A stretch of 64,000 bases of DNA, from positions 16,721 through 80,720 of the forward strand of contig QCHM01000008.1 of NCBI GenBank assembly GCA_003279615.1, in the 5' to 3' direction. A model generated the notes under the pieces. It had not been told where the DNA came from. It ran no database searches and saw only the letters and a list, made by a program, of their open reading frames with translations. Below, piece by piece: positions 40,901 to 51,462 of the stretch. Each line of letters starts with the position of its first letter. Position 1 is the first letter of the stretch. The translations under genes and the position numbers were made by a program. The stretch comes from Prochlorococcus sp. AG-402-B19 (lineage in GTDB: Bacteria > Cyanobacteriota > Cyanobacteriia > PCC-6307 > Cyanobiaceae).

Positions 40901-42034
40901 ATGGCTGATTTTTACGATCTATTGGGTGTCAGCAGAGATGCTGATGCTGACACTTTAAAAAGAGCTTATAGACAGCAAGCTCGCAAATATCATCCTGACG
41001 TAAATAAAGATGCAGGTGCTGAAGAAAAGTTTAAAGAAATTGGTAAAGCATATGAAGTTTTAAGTGACTCTCAAAAGCGAGCTCGTTATGACCAATTTGG
41101 GGAAGCTGGATTAGGCGGTGCAGCTGGGATGCCAGACATGGGGGATATGGGAGGCTTTGCAGATTTGTTTGAAACCTTTTTTAATGGATTTGGTGGCTCT
41201 GGTTCACCAGGAGGGTCCCGCCCTCAAAGACGTGGACCTCAGCAAGGCGATGATTTACGTTACGACCTCACGATTGATTTTGATAAAGCTATTTTTGGGC
41301 AAGAAAAAGAAATCAAAGTTCCTCATCTAGAAACTTGTGATGTCTGCCGCGGTACTGGTGCTAAGCCAGGCACTGGTCCTGTTACTTGTCCAACATGTGG
41401 AGGTGCTGGTCAAGTAAGAAGAGCTACACGTACACCTTTTGGAAGTTTTACCCAAGTAGCTGAATGCCCCAATTGTGGTGGAACTGGACAAATCATTAAA
41501 GATCCTTGTAATTCTTGTAGTGGGAAAGGTGTTAAACAAGTAAGAAAACAATTAAGGATTAATATTCCTGCAGGTGTTGATAGTGGGACACGTTTAAGAG
41601 TTTCAGGCGAGGGTAATGCTGGATTGAAAGGTGGTCCGTCTGGGGATTTATATGTTTTTTTAAAAGTTAAAAATCATCCAAATCTTAAGAGAGATGGATT
41701 AACTATTTCATCCGAAGTAAATATAAGTTACTTGCAGGCAATATTAGGTGATACTATTGAAATAGATACCGTAGATGGCCCTACTAAGTTAAACATTCCA
41801 GTGGGAACACAACCCAATTCTATATTGAATTTAGAAAATAAAGGAGTACCAAAACTTGGAAATCCTGTTGCTAGAGGAGATCATCAAGTTTCAGTCAAGA
41901 TTAAGCTACCTACAAGATTATCAGATTCTGAAAGAAATTTATTGGAAAAATTAGCTGGACACTACTCAGCGCGTGGTCCTCAACATCATTATCATAAAAG
42001 TGGTCTATTTAGTAAATTATTTGGAAAAGAATAG
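40901..42034 (+). CDS. dnaJ: Chaperone protein DnaJ
   Basis: The J-protein partner of DnaK. The J domain has HPD at residues 31-33 ([10 protein letters not shown]), then a Gly/Phe-rich linker. Four zinc repeats follow ([32 protein letters not shown]), then the C-terminal substrate domains. Length 377 is that of a full type I DnaJ. Its TAG stop overlaps the GTG of the next gene by one base. Confidence 0.97.
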   Translation: MADFYDLLGVSRDADADTLKRAYRQQARKYHPDVNKDAGAEEKFKEIGKAYEVLSDSQKRARYDQFGEAGLGGAAGMPDMGDMGGFADLFETFFNGFGGSGSPGGSRPQRRGPQQGDDLRYDLTIDFDKAIFGQEKEIKVPHLETCDVCRGTGAKPGTGPVTCPTCGGAGQVRRATRTPFGSFTQVAECPNCGGTGQIIKDPCNSCSGKGVKQVRKQLRINIPAGVDSGTRLRVSGEGNAGLKGGPSGDLYVFLKVKNHPNLKRDGLTISSEVNISYLQAILGDTIEIDTVDGPTKLNIPVGTQPNSILNLENKGVPKLGNPVARGDHQVSVKIKLPTRLSDSERNLLEKLAGHYSARGPQHHYHKSGLFSKLFGKE

Positions 42035-42273
42035 TGGAGAAAAATATATTAATTGACCATTATCTAGACTTACGAGGTTTATCTTGTCCAACTAATTTTA
42101 TTAAATGTTGCTTGGCTTTAGAAACCCTATCTTTGAATGAAGTCCTAAAGGTAGATTTGGATACTGGTGAAGCTGAAGCTAGTGTTATTGAGGGATTGCA
42201 GGAGAAGGGTTATATTGTAGATATTCTGAATAAAGATTCTAAAAAGGTTTCTATAATAATATTTAGTGAATAA
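42034..42273 (+). CDS. TusA/SirA-like sulfur-carrier family protein
   Basis: A 79-residue protein with the TusA fold signature DLRGLSCPTNFIKCCLALETL at residues 10-30. TusA proteins carry sulfur on the Cys of a CPxP motif; here the Cys-Pro is kept, but the second Pro is Asn (CPTN). The GTG start overlaps the dnaJ stop by one base, and its stop overlaps the rsgA start region by eight, so all three are probably cotranslated. A sulfur-transfer role is inferred from the family only. Confidence 0.8.
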   Translation: MEKNILIDHYLDLRGLSCPTNFIKCCLALETLSLNEVLKVDLDTGEAEASVIEGLQEKGYIVDILNKDSKKVSIIIFSE

Positions 42274-43198
42274 AGATAATACCTACAGAGGAATTGTTGT
42301 CGCTCTTAAAGCAAATTTTTTAATTGTAGAATTAGATAATCAAGATTTTAAAGAAGATTGTTTGTATGAATTTTCTAAAAAAATTAGATTATTATGTACA
42401 AGAAGAAGTAAATTAGATTATAAAGGTTTATTTATAGATGTAGGTGATATAGTTTTTGTTGAATCAATAGACCATCAAAATAATAGAGGTGTAGTTTCAG
42501 ATGTAGAGCCAAGAAAAAGTTTTTTAAAACGTCCTGCAGTAGCAAACGTTACTTTAATTGCTATTTGTATATCTGTTAAAGAACCTCTCTTTGATATCGA
42601 GCAAACCAGTCGTTTCATAATTACAGCTGAATGCGCAAAAATTAAACCTATTATAATTTTAACCAAAATTGATTTGATTAATAAAAATGAGTTGGACTTA
42701 TATATAAATAAATTAAGAAATTGGGGCTATGATTGTTTACCAGTATCTATAAAAAATACTAAGAGTATTGATTTGCTAATTGAACGTTTTAGAAACACTA
42801 GATTAACTGTACTTGCTGGTCCATCTGGTGTAGGAAAAACAAGTTTAATTAATTACTTACTTCCTACTCTTTCATTAGCTACTTCATCTGTTTCAAAAAA
42901 ACTAAAGAGAGGGACTCATACGACTAGACACGTCGAACTTTTTGCTATTGGAAATGAATCATTGCTTGCTGATACGCCAGGATTTAATCGTCCAGAAATT
43001 GTTTGCGAAGCATCCACTTTTGCGACTTTGTTTCCTGAATTTCGATCTCAGTTAACTCATTCGAAGTGTAAATTTCGCAATTGTCTACATCTAGATGAGC
43101 CTGGTTGCGTGATCAATAAAGATCTTGAAAGATATTCTTTTTATCGCGAGAACCTTGAGGAAATAATTAATTTTCGTCACCCATACCTGGGAGGTTGA
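42266..43198 (+). CDS. rsgA: Small ribosomal subunit biogenesis GTPase RsgA
   Basis: A circularly permuted GTPase that helps mature the 30S subunit. After an N-terminal OB domain, the G motifs appear in the permuted order: [10 protein letters not shown] (G4), [17 protein letters not shown] (G1), then [12 protein letters not shown] (G3). The C-terminal zinc module [14 protein letters not shown] is present. Length 310. The GTG start overlaps the TusA-like gene. Its last 32 bases overlap the convergent ebfC gene. Confidence 0.95.
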   Translation: MNKDNTYRGIVVALKANFLIVELDNQDFKEDCLYEFSKKIRLLCTRRSKLDYKGLFIDVGDIVFVESIDHQNNRGVVSDVEPRKSFLKRPAVANVTLIAICISVKEPLFDIEQTSRFIITAECAKIKPIIILTKIDLINKNELDLYINKLRNWGYDCLPVSIKNTKSIDLLIERFRNTRLTVLAGPSGVGKTSLINYLLPTLSLATSSVSKKLKRGTHTTRHVELFAIGNESLLADTPGFNRPEIVCEASTFATLFPEFRSQLTHSKCKFRNCLHLDEPGCVINKDLERYSFYRENLEEIINFRHPYLGG

Positions 43199-43514
43199 GT
43201 TTGAAACCACCAGTTATATCCTCCATTCGTTCTTTCATTGTTGAAGTTGAGGCTTCGTGAGCGGATTTCATCGCTTCAAGGATGGCTTGTTCTATTATTG
43301 TTTTTTCCTCCGAAAGGAGAGATTGATCAATTTCTACTCTTAAAGGTTTTTGATTGCCAGACATCCATATTGTTGCACGATTGTCAGTATTAGTCCCCTC
43401 TATTTCCATGATCTCAAGCTCTTCTTGCAGCTTTTGAGCATTTTGTTGAATTTGTTGTGCTTTTTTAAAAGCTTCAGTTAGTTGTCCAAAATTTGGTAGT
43501 CCGAATCCAGCCAT
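43167..43514 (-). CDS. YbaB/EbfC family nucleoid-associated protein
   Basis: A 115-residue DNA-binding dimer family. Typical features: [20 protein letters not shown] at the start, a Gln-rich helix ([20 protein letters not shown]) and the conserved VRVEID-like strand ([10 protein letters not shown]). In other bacteria members act as nucleoid proteins. It overlaps the 3' end of rsgA by 32 bases on the opposite strand and lies downstream of murB. Confidence 0.9.
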   Translation of the reverse strand: MAGFGLPNFGQLTEAFKKAQQIQQNAQKLQEELEIMEIEGTNTDNRATIWMSGNQKPLRVEIDQSLLSEEKTIIEQAILEAMKSAHEASTSTMKERMEDITGGFKLNLPGMGDEN

Positions 43515-43551
43515 GAGATTTTCCTATTGTTTTTGATTTTAGGGTTTAAAT

Positions 43552-44427
43552 TTAAAAGCCACATTGTTTGACTTCTGTTTCTAACAAGATTCCATAAGAG
43601 TCAAAAACTTTTTTTTGGATATATTTAATTAACTCTTGTATGTCACAAGAAGAAGCTTTATTTGTGTTAACTATAAAGTTTGAATGAATTTTGGATATTT
43701 CAGCGCCACCAAAACGAAATCCTTTTAAACCAAGTTCTTCAATTAATTTTGCAGCTTTCAAAGGTTCAGGGTTACGAAAAACACTACCGCAGCTTTGATC
43801 TTTATATGGTTGCGTTCTTAATCGATGATTTAAATTTTCATTAGTCATTTGACGAATTTTGTCTGCATGACCAGGTTCTAGTTTGAGTCGTGCAGATACA
43901 ACAATCAATGTTTCTTGTTGAAGAAGACTATATCTATATCCAAATTTGAGATCATCTGCTTTGATCATTTTGTATTTACCGTTCAAAGATATTGTGGTAA
44001 TACTTTCGAGGTGGTCTGCTATGCAACTGCCTTGAGCCCCTGCATTCATAACTATTGCACCACCAATAGTGCCTGGTATTCCTACTGCCCATTCGAGTCC
44101 ATGGAGTCCATTGGCAGCAGCTTTTCTGGCTAATGTAGGAAGCATTTCTCCGCTAAGGACTTCAATTATTCCAGTACTTTTATCAATTTGAATTCCTTTC
44201 AACTGACGCATACAAATGCTCAATCCTTTAATTCCTTTATCATTGATTAAAAGATTTGAGCCAGCACCTATAATATTGCATGAAATATTTTTTTTGTTGA
44301 TCCAGTTAATTAAATATTTGATTTCCTTAGGATTTTTTGGCTGGGCAATCCATTCCGCAGGGCCTCCTATTCTCCAAGTTGTAAAATTTGATAAGGAAAT
44401 ATTTTTTTTTAATTGAAGTGAGTTCAT
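43552..44427 (-). CDS. murB: UDP-N-acetylenolpyruvoylglucosamine reductase
   Basis: An FAD enzyme forming UDP-MurNAc. Motifs: FTTWRIGGPAEW, IIGAGSNLLINDKG (FAD site), GLEWAVGIPGTIGGAIVMNAGA, and YKDQSCGSVFRNPE with the catalytic Ser. The length of 291 fits a type lacking the extra domain. It starts three bases after the murC stop, forming a murC-murB operon. Confidence 0.97.
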   Translation of the reverse strand: MNSLQLKKNISLSNFTTWRIGGPAEWIAQPKNPKEIKYLINWINKKNISCNIIGAGSNLLINDKGIKGLSICMRQLKGIQIDKSTGIIEVLSGEMLPTLARKAAANGLHGLEWAVGIPGTIGGAIVMNAGAQGSCIADHLESITTISLNGKYKMIKADDLKFGYRYSLLQQETLIVVSARLKLEPGHADKIRQMTNENLNHRLRTQPYKDQSCGSVFRNPEPLKAAKLIEELGLKGFRFGGAEISKIHSNFIVNTNKASSCDIQELIKYIQKKVFDSYGILLETEVKQCGF

Positions 44428-44430
44428 TTT

Positions 44431-45885
44431 TTAAGCAGCTAAGTCACTTCTAATTGATTCATTATCAATTAATTCTAAAAATAGATTTGCAGATACCATG
44501 TTAATATCGCCTGCACCCATAATTAAAATTAAATCTTTTTCAATTGTTTTTTTCTTTATTAGCCTTATTAATTCTTGATTAGTATCCGGAGTATATATTT
44601 CTAAATTAGGGTTTAATTTTTTTAGCTCATTTCCAATAGAGTGATGATTAATTCCATCGATTATATCTTCTCCGGCAGAGTAAATTGGAGTTATAAATAC
44701 TAAATCAGATTTACTTAGACTACTTGCAAATTTTTTATCAAATTTTTTAGTTCTACTGAATCGATGTGGCTGAAATACAGTCACTAATCTTTTTGGTGAT
44801 ATTGTAGAAAAATTATTTTTTGTTTTAATTATAATGGAGGCCATTGATATTGCCGCATCAACTTCACTAGGGTGATGTGCATAATCATCAATTATCAATC
44901 TATTTTTCCATAATCCTTTATAGTCAAATCTTCTCGCGGGTAATTGTAAATTCTCAATTCCTTTCTTTATATCTTTTAAATCAATTCCATTTATTCTGCA
45001 AGCAGCAATTGCTGCAATTGTGTTGCTTAAATTATGAATTCCAGGAACAGGTACTATTAGGGTATCTTTAAATTTTTTTTGTTCATAATAATCTGCAATT
45101 ATTTCACATCCGTTAGACTCTTTTGGAATTAATGCAAAATCTACATTATCAATTTGTTGTGTTGAGAACCATGTTGATGCTTTTATATTTTCTTTTAAGT
45201 TTTGACAGTCAAAATTTGCAATTAAGTGTTTACAATTGCTAGCAAATTTTTTCATAGTTATTATTAATTCCTCTAAATTTTTATAATGATCAACATGTTC
45301 ATGATCAATATTCGTGATAATTCCAATATTTGGCTTGAATGTAACTAATGATCCGTCTGACTCATCTGCTTCTGCTACTAATAGTTCACTATTACTAACA
45401 TTATAATTTTTTTTATAGAGAGGAACTATTCCTCCTATTACAGCTGTAGGATCTTTTTTTAAAATTGAAAGTATTGTTGTTATGTAAGTACTTGTTGTTG
45501 TTTTCCCATGTGATCCTGATATAACTATTGATTTCTTTTTTTCAATTAATAATTCTAGTATTTCAGACCTATGCTTGATAGGTAAATTATATTCTTTTGC
45601 CTTTTGTAATTCCAAGTTGTCGTCACGTATTGCAGAGCTTATGACAACTAACATATTTTTATTATTCTTTTTAAAAATTTTTTCAATATTTGATGCTTCC
45701 TGACTGTTAAAGATAATTATGTCATTTGCAGCTAATTCATTTAGTATCTGGCTTTTTTTATGATCAGAACCTGATATGTAATATCCATTTTCAGCAAGAA
45801 TCATTGCTAAAGCAGACATACCAATACCTCCAATGCCAATAAAGTGGATGTATGGAGGTAAGTGTTGAGACTTCTTCACTTTCAC
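44431..45885 (-). CDS. murC: UDP-N-acetylmuramate-L-alanine ligase
   Basis: Adds the first amino acid of the peptidoglycan stem peptide. The N-terminal [17 protein letters not shown] and GSDHKKSQI segments bind UDP-MurNAc, [20 protein letters not shown] is the ATP loop, and [15 protein letters not shown] and FQPHRFSRT are later family motifs. Length 484. The start is 179 bases from the divergent gap2 gene. Confidence 0.97.
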   Translation of the reverse strand: MKVKKSQHLPPYIHFIGIGGIGMSALAMILAENGYYISGSDHKKSQILNELAANDIIIFNSQEASNIEKIFKKNNKNMLVVISSAIRDDNLELQKAKEYNLPIKHRSEILELLIEKKKSIVISGSHGKTTTSTYITTILSILKKDPTAVIGGIVPLYKKNYNVSNSELLVAEADESDGSLVTFKPNIGIITNIDHEHVDHYKNLEELIITMKKFASNCKHLIANFDCQNLKENIKASTWFSTQQIDNVDFALIPKESNGCEIIADYYEQKKFKDTLIVPVPGIHNLSNTIAAIAACRINGIDLKDIKKGIENLQLPARRFDYKGLWKNRLIIDDYAHHPSEVDAAISMASIIIKTKNNFSTISPKRLVTVFQPHRFSRTKKFDKKFASSLSKSDLVFITPIYSAGEDIIDGINHHSIGNELKKLNPNLEIYTPDTNQELIRLIKKKTIEKDLILIMGAGDINMVSANLFLELIDNESIRSDLAA

Positions 45886-46006
45886 TTAGGTGTCGAGTGC
45901 AAGATACCTCTTCATCTATTGAAAGGCACATTTTTTAAAGAATTAGAGAGTTTTTTACTTTTTTTGTACTGAAGGCTTCAATTATTTTTTAAAATACTCA
46001 GAAAAG

Positions 46007-46056
46007 TGATCATCGTTCTGTATGATCAGCGGCCAGTAGCTTATGCGGTTGAACCG
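46007..46056 (+). promoter_or_regulatory. Candidate operator/leader elements upstream of gap2
   Basis: Two TGATCA palindromes (46007-46012 and 46023-46028) are spaced 16 bases apart. They are followed by CGGTT-G-AACCG (46046-46056), an inverted repeat ending eight bases before the gap2 ATG. The regular spacing suggests a protein site, and the last repeat could be an RNA hairpin over the ribosome-binding region. No regulator identified. Confidence 0.3.
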
Positions 46057-46064
46057 TTTTTGAA

Positions 46065-47087
46065 ATGACTTTGCGTGTTGCGATTAATGGATTCGGAAGA
46101 ATTGGACGCAATTTTATGCGTTGTTGGTTGAGTAGGGGTGCAAACACAAATATTGAGGTGGTCGGTATTAACGTCACTTCAGATCCAAAGACTTGTGCTC
46201 ATTTGCTTAAGTATGATTCTATTCTCGGCGCAATCAACGATGCTGAAATTTCACATACAGATGACACCTTTGAAATTAACGGTAAAACGATTAAATGTTA
46301 TTCAGATAGAAACCCTTTAAATCTTCCCTGGAAAGAGTGGGGTATTGATTTGGTTATTGAGTCAACAGGTGTATTTAATACAGATGTTGGTGCGAGTAAG
46401 CATTTACAAGTTGGAGCAAAAAAAGTCATTCTGACTGCACCTGGCAAAGGCGAAGGTGTTGGTACATATGTTGTTGGTGTTAATGCTGATAAGTACTCTC
46501 ATGATGATTTTGATATTCTTAGCAACGCAAGTTGCACTACTAATTGTTTAGCTCCAATAGTTAAAGTTTTAGATCAAAAGTTAGGAATTAATAAAGGTTT
46601 AATGACAACAATTCATAGTTACACGGGAGATCAAAGAATTTTGGATAATGCACATCGTGATTTACGTCGTGCAAGGGCTGCAGCAATGAATTTGGTTCCT
46701 ACTTCTACTGGAGCAGCAAAAGCTGTCGCATTAGTTTATCCAGAAATGAAAGGGAAATTAACTGGTATTGCGATGAGAGTTCCAACTCCAAATGTTTCTG
46801 CGGTTGATTTGGTTTTTGAATCTAGTCGTAAAACTAGTTCAGAAGAAGTAAACGCATTACTTAAAACTGCTTCAGAAGGGGAAATGAAAGGAATAATTAA
46901 ATATGGAGATTTACCTTTGGTGTCATCTGATTATGCTGGAACAAATGAATCTACTATTGTTGATGAAGCGTTAACTATGTGTATAGATGAAAATATGGTT
47001 AAGGTATTAGCTTGGTATGATAATGAATGGGGTTATAGCCAAAGAGTTGTTGACTTAGCTGAAATTGTTGCTCAAAAATGGAAATAA
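46065..47087 (+). CDS. gap2: Glyceraldehyde-3-phosphate dehydrogenase (Gap2, photosynthetic type)
   Basis: Works in the Calvin cycle and gluconeogenesis, using NADPH or NADH. NAD(P)-binding [20 protein letters not shown] is at the N-terminus. The catalytic Cys lies in [14 protein letters not shown], and [18 protein letters not shown] is near the end. The N-terminal sequence and the 340-residue length match cyanobacterial Gap2 rather than glycolytic Gap1. It is followed closely by convergent thiL. Confidence 0.96.
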   Translation: MTLRVAINGFGRIGRNFMRCWLSRGANTNIEVVGINVTSDPKTCAHLLKYDSILGAINDAEISHTDDTFEINGKTIKCYSDRNPLNLPWKEWGIDLVIESTGVFNTDVGASKHLQVGAKKVILTAPGKGEGVGTYVVGVNADKYSHDDFDILSNASCTTNCLAPIVKVLDQKLGINKGLMTTIHSYTGDQRILDNAHRDLRRARAAAMNLVPTSTGAAKAVALVYPEMKGKLTGIAMRVPTPNVSAVDLVFESSRKTSSEEVNALLKTASEGEMKGIIKYGDLPLVSSDYAGTNESTIVDEALTMCIDENMVKVLAWYDNEWGYSQRVVDLAEIVAQKWK

Positions 47088-47103
47088 ATTTTAGATTTAT
47101 GAT

Positions 47104-48087
47104 TTAAAAATGTTGAAATATTTCTGACTGATTCGTATTAATTTCTTCTAAATTATCCCAGAAAATATTGGGTTTACCTTTTCTTGTAAACCCAATAATT
47201 TTTGCTGTTTTGTATTCTTTTATTAAAGCTCTCGCCCACTTCTTTGGGATGCTAAGAACTAGTTCATAGTCTTCTCCTCCATTTAGACACCATTCATTCC
47301 AATTGGAATGCTCAGGCCAATCAGGATCTTTAGGAAGAGAGTCTTTAGATAAAACAGCTTGACAACCACTGCTTTTACAAATTCCTTTAACTGATTCAAG
47401 TAGACCATCGCTACTGTCAGTTCCTGCTGCTCTCCAACTCAGTGACTCAGGTTTAGTTTCTCTAAGCGCCCTAAGTGCATTAATTGCAGGGTACGGACGC
47501 TTATGAGCTTGTATCGCTCGTTGAACTAGCTCAGAACTTAATTGGACGTCACTTGGCAGATCTTCTGATTTTAATAGCGCTAATCCTAATTTGCTTAATC
47601 CATGGTTTCCTGTGCTAACTAGGCAATCCCCTGGCAATGCATTGCCTCTGTGAAGTCTTGGCTCATTCTTTTCGCCAATTGCTGAAATTGATATGATTTT
47701 TATTGCTCCGCTTGAGCAATCTCCACCTATTATTTCTCCTCCAAATATTTCTATTGCTTCACACATTCCTTCATATAAGTTTTCTACCCATGTCAAATTT
47801 GTGCTTGATGGTAAAACAATCCCAACAGTAAAGGAGACTATGTTGTCTGAGCCGCTGCAAATAAGATCAGAAACATTTGTGGTAATACATTTCCAGCCAA
47901 TATCTTTAGCATTTGATATTTTGTCGGAGAAGTGAATGTTTTCAACTAATAAATCATTATTAATAAGCAATTGTTTTTTATATGAAGTTATTTCGGCAAC
48001 ATCATCATCTATTTGCCCTGAACGCATAAACTTTTTTAGGCGATTTAGAAGTTCTATTTCTCCAATATCTTTGATTGTAGTGACCAC
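47104..48087 (-). CDS. thiL: Thiamine-monophosphate kinase
   Basis: Phosphorylates thiamine monophosphate to thiamine diphosphate. Motifs: LINNDLLVENIHFS with metal-binding Asp, WKCITTNVSDLICSGS, IIGGDCSSG, and TDSSDGLLESVKGICK. The C-terminus holds LNGGEDYELVLSIPKKW. Length 327. It lies 12 bases after the cyclophilin gene on the same strand. Confidence 0.95.
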   Translation of the reverse strand: MVTTIKDIGEIELLNRLKKFMRSGQIDDDVAEITSYKKQLLINNDLLVENIHFSDKISNAKDIGWKCITTNVSDLICSGSDNIVSFTVGIVLPSSTNLTWVENLYEGMCEAIEIFGGEIIGGDCSSGAIKIISISAIGEKNEPRLHRGNALPGDCLVSTGNHGLSKLGLALLKSEDLPSDVQLSSELVQRAIQAHKRPYPAINALRALRETKPESLSWRAAGTDSSDGLLESVKGICKSSGCQAVLSKDSLPKDPDWPEHSNWNEWCLNGGEDYELVLSIPKKWARALIKEYKTAKIIGFTRKGKPNIFWDNLEEINTNQSEIFQHF

Positions 48088-48099
48088 TTTATTAAGTAT

Positions 48100-49176
48100 T
48101 TAAGCTTTGAGTTTTAGATTATCTGAACCATTTAATACTTTAATCTGAATGATTTTGTCGTCTACTCCTAATTGATTTAATATTTCAGAACCTTCTATGA
48201 TGTAACCAAAAGCAGCGTTCCGTCCATCAATAAGATTACGTCCAGCAGGATTTAATTCAGCTTCATATAAGAAGAAGAAAAACTGGGAGGAACCATCATT
48301 TAAATCAGAGTCAGAATGAGCCCAGCCAAGTGTTCCTAATGTTGCAAATGGAAGAACTGGTGTTTCAGTATAAAGTCCAACTTCCTCAAAAGTTTGTCCA
48401 TAAAGTGTATCTTTAGAATTAGGAGTTCTTATTTCTAAAGGAACTTTTCTCATCTCATTATTCTCTGGGTCTACGTACCCAATTTCGTCTCCTTTAGGGT
48501 CACCTGTTTGCAAAATAAAAAATTCTTCAGCTCTATTAATTGGTAATCCATCATAAAAACCTTTTAATGAAAGATCGATAAAAGCCCCAGCTGTTAAAGG
48601 AGCATTATACCCATCGACAATTGCATTCATATTTCCTTTTGATGTTTTTATTTCTACATTTGCTCTACCTAATAGTCTTGGTAAATTGTCATATTCACTC
48701 GGGATTTTAAATGGAAACTCATTAGTAATTAAAAGAGCCTCTAAATCATCAATCTTTTTTAAACTTTTACGTCTTGTATTAAGAAATGAGATTTTGTTTT
48801 TTTCATTCGCTATTTCCCCTAATTCATTAAGATCTTCTTTCAAATTAGAAAGTAGAGTAATTGCTTTTTCTTTATTTTCCTCTGGTATGGATTCAAGAAT
48901 TTGATTTTTTTTATTGCTTACTAAGAATTGACTTCTTGAAGTGGCTTTGCTGATAGCGGACCATCTGCCACCTCGAAGATCTTCGCTGGTATCTTCTAGT
49001 TTGTTTTGTAATTCACGTAATTCCTTCTGGTTGATCGGTAAAGAATTTCTTAAGATTGCATATGGATCTTTTAGTCGATTACCATTTGGAAGGCTTGCTA
49101 TAGCTGGCTCAACCCATGGCGAGGTTAGTGAAAATAGGATTGTTACTAAGGCAAGAATGCAAATCTTTTTTGCCAT
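48100..49176 (-). CDS. Secreted cyclophilin-type peptidyl-prolyl isomerase (TLP40-like)
   Basis: A signal peptide (KKICILALVTILFSLTSPW ending near EPAIAS), a helical N-terminal domain of about 130 residues, then a cyclophilin domain (FIDLSLKGFYDGLPINR, FFILQTGDPKG, GTLGWAHSDSDLNDGSSQFF). This layout is that of thylakoid-lumen TLP40/CYP38 proteins, which assist photosystem II assembly. The frame extends upstream to 49335, but that would overlap the divergent efp gene and lose the signal peptide, so I take the ATG at 49176. Confidence 0.92.
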   Translation of the reverse strand: MAKKICILALVTILFSLTSPWVEPAIASLPNGNRLKDPYAILRNSLPINQKELRELQNKLEDTSEDLRGGRWSAISKATSRSQFLVSNKKNQILESIPEENKEKAITLLSNLKEDLNELGEIANEKNKISFLNTRRKSLKKIDDLEALLITNEFPFKIPSEYDNLPRLLGRANVEIKTSKGNMNAIVDGYNAPLTAGAFIDLSLKGFYDGLPINRAEEFFILQTGDPKGDEIGYVDPENNEMRKVPLEIRTPNSKDTLYGQTFEEVGLYTETPVLPFATLGTLGWAHSDSDLNDGSSQFFFFLYEAELNPAGRNLIDGRNAAFGYIIEGSEILNQLGVDDKIIQIKVLNGSDNLKLKA

Positions 49177-49240
49177 GTTAATTCTATGTTTTGCATGACT
49201 TTGGCACAGACTTATGATCGATTGGTATCTTTCTGTGTGA

Positions 49241-49804
49241 ATGATTTCAAGTAACGACTTTCGCACTGGCACTACGATCGAGTTAGACGGTGCAGTTTGG
49301 CGTGTTGTGGAATTTCTACATGTCAAGCCTGGCAAGGGTTCTGCTTTTGTTAGAACTAAATTGAAAGCGGTTGTTAGTGGCAGTGTTGTTGAAAAAACTT
49401 TTAGAGCTGGTGAAATGGTTCCACAAGCTCTTTTAGAGAAATCAAAGTTACAACATACTTATATGGATGGTGATGATTTTGTTTTTATGGATATGACTTC
49501 TTATGAAGAAACACGATTAACTGCAAAACAAATTGGTGAAAGTAGAAAATATTTAAAGGAAGGGATGGAGGTTAATGTAGTGTCTTGGAATGAAAAACCT
49601 CTTGAAGTTGAATTGCCTAACTCAGTTGTTTTAGAAATAAAAGAGACTGATCCTGGTGTTAAAGGTGACACTGCTACTGGAGGTACAAAGCCTGCAATCC
49701 TGGAAACAGGAGCTCAAGTAATGGTCCCTTTATTTATTTCAATTGGTGAGAAAATTCGAGTAGATACTCGAAATGACAGTTATCTAGGCCGAGAAACACA
49801 ATGA
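49241..49804 (+). CDS. efp: Translation elongation factor P
   Basis: Relieves ribosome stalling at proline runs. The conserved tip loop [16 protein letters not shown] contains the usual Lys; the [17 protein letters not shown] segment and the C-terminal [20 protein letters not shown] follow. Length 187. The start is GTG or ATG near 49241 ([16 protein letters not shown]). Its TGA overlaps the accB ATG by four bases. Confidence 0.97.
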   Translation: MISSNDFRTGTTIELDGAVWRVVEFLHVKPGKGSAFVRTKLKAVVSGSVVEKTFRAGEMVPQALLEKSKLQHTYMDGDDFVFMDMTSYEETRLTAKQIGESRKYLKEGMEVNVVSWNEKPLEVELPNSVVLEIKETDPGVKGDTATGGTKPAILETGAQVMVPLFISIGEKIRVDTRNDSYLGRETQ

Positions 49805-50298
49805 CTATGAATCTTGATCATGAAGAGCTTCATCGCTTGTTGGCAACTTTAGCTGAGAGCGATATTCAAGAGTTTCGGCTTGAGGGAGAAGATTTTTGCC
49901 TTGAAGTTAAACGAAATCTTGGTTCGTTCTCGGATCCAATAACTTCTACAAAAAAAATCACATCAGAAGAGATTGATCCACCCTTGTCGCAACGAAAAAT
50001 TGAGACTTCTACAGCTCCAAGCACTCCTCCCCCTTCAGTGCCAGGATCACGCTCTGATCTGGTTGAAGTGACTGCTCCTATGGTTGGGACCTTTTATCGT
50101 GCTCCAGGCCCTGAAGAGACCCCTTTCGTGGAAATTGGATCTAGAATTAGTGTTGGTCAAGCTGTATGTATTCTTGAGGCAATGAAATTAATGAATGAAT
50201 TAGAGTCAGAAGTAAGTGGTGAAGTGATTGAAATTCTTGTTGAAAATGGCACCCCAGTTGAGTTTGGTCAAGTTTTAATGAGAGTAAAACCTGGATAA
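49801..50298 (+). CDS. accB: Acetyl-CoA carboxylase biotin carboxyl carrier protein
   Basis: Carries the carboxyl group for malonyl-CoA synthesis. The C-terminal biotinyl domain contains [12 protein letters not shown], with the biotin Lys in AMKLM, preceded by the thumb region [21 protein letters not shown] Pro/Ser-rich linker joins it to the N-terminal helix. The ATG overlaps the efp stop (ATGA). Length 165. Confidence 0.97.
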   Translation: MTMNLDHEELHRLLATLAESDIQEFRLEGEDFCLEVKRNLGSFSDPITSTKKITSEEIDPPLSQRKIETSTAPSTPPPSVPGSRSDLVEVTAPMVGTFYRAPGPEETPFVEIGSRISVGQAVCILEAMKLMNELESEVSGEVIEILVENGTPVEFGQVLMRVKPG

Positions 50299-50307
50299 AA
50301 GTTTTAT

Positions 50308-51333
50308 TTATTGAGAAAGAAACCAGGCATTATTCATCGCTGCAATCATGCTTGTTTCTCTAGCTTTGAATTTCCCCGCAATATCAAGTGCAGTTCCATG
50401 ATCGGGTGAAGTTCTTATAAAAGGTAGCCCAAGAGTTGTATTAATAGCTTCATCAAATGCTATTAGCTTTACAGGTATAAGACCTTGATCGTGATAAAAA
50501 GCAAGTATTCCGTCAGGCGCATTATTTTTAGTTGATTTGCTTTTCCATGCATTTGATGCTGAAATCCAGCAGGTGTCTGGGGGTACAGGGCCATCAATTT
50601 GAATAGTTGGATTATCTTTTTTCCATTCATTTAAAACAGGAATAATTAAATTTTGTTCTTCTATTCCAATTTTTCCTTCTTCTCCAGAATGTGGATTTAG
50701 GCCGGCTATTCGGAGGAAAGGCTTTTCTTTGAATTTACGACAGAAATTCAATAAGGCATCTAATTTATATCTAATTAATTCTTTTGTTAGATTATCATTT
50801 ATTTTTATAAGAGGTATATGAGTAGTAGCTAATAACGTATTAAATCTCCATCCGTTATTCGGTGATATTGCAGTAAAAAGCATAGATGTTTTGGTATTGG
50901 TTAACTTACCTAATAATTCAGTTTGGCCAGCGAAGTTATGGCCAGCTTTGTGCCATGCAATTTTTGAAATAGGCGCTGTTACTAGAGCATTCGCTTTCCC
51001 CTCTAAAACTATATTAATTGAATTTGAAAGCCACTTAAAGCTTGCTTTTCCACTATTCTTGTCAACTATCCCTGGAGTAATTTTTTTTTCTAGAGCAATA
51101 TCAATAATATCAAGATTTTTTGGATCAGGAATACTTTTATTTCCATGATTAATTAACTTAGAATAAGTTTCATAAATATGATTTTTGCATCCTACAATTA
51201 AAGGCTTTATGTTTTTATTTAAACGATTAGAACCAATAGCTTTTAGTATTATTTCAGTTCCGATACCTGAAGGATCACCTAATGAAATAACAAGAGTATT
51301 TTTATTCTTTTTTGATGTTGTAACTTTTTTCAT
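50308..51333 (-). CDS. pdxA: 4-hydroxythreonine-4-phosphate dehydrogenase
   Basis: Part of pyridoxal phosphate synthesis. LVISLGDPSGIGTEIILKAI opens the protein; APISKIAWHKAGHNFAGQTE holds a metal His, and AFYHDQGLIPVKLIAFDEAIN and RTSPDHGTALDIAGKFKA give the other metal ligands. Length 341. It converges on accB (nine bases between the stops) and follows the epimerase-like gene on the minus strand. Confidence 0.95.
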   Translation of the reverse strand: MKKVTTSKKNKNTLVISLGDPSGIGTEIILKAIGSNRLNKNIKPLIVGCKNHIYETYSKLINHGNKSIPDPKNLDIIDIALEKKITPGIVDKNSGKASFKWLSNSINIVLEGKANALVTAPISKIAWHKAGHNFAGQTELLGKLTNTKTSMLFTAISPNNGWRFNTLLATTHIPLIKINDNLTKELIRYKLDALLNFCRKFKEKPFLRIAGLNPHSGEEGKIGIEEQNLIIPVLNEWKKDNPTIQIDGPVPPDTCWISASNAWKSKSTKNNAPDGILAFYHDQGLIPVKLIAFDEAINTTLGLPFIRTSPDHGTALDIAGKFKARETSMIAAMNNAWFLSQ

Positions 51334-51462
51334 GTTTCGATGTATTTTAGTGATTTTAATTTTCTTGATATTAGATTTACACTAATAGATTTAGATTATT
51401 CTTTAAACGTTTCCGATTTTTTAAGGCAAATTTTATTAAAGATAATCTACAAATAAAGAAGA

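Noticed and set aside
49177..49335. N-terminal extension of the cyclophilin gene
   Set aside because: It would overlap the start of divergent efp by nearly 100 bases and bury the signal peptide; the ATG at 49176 gives a clean export signal.
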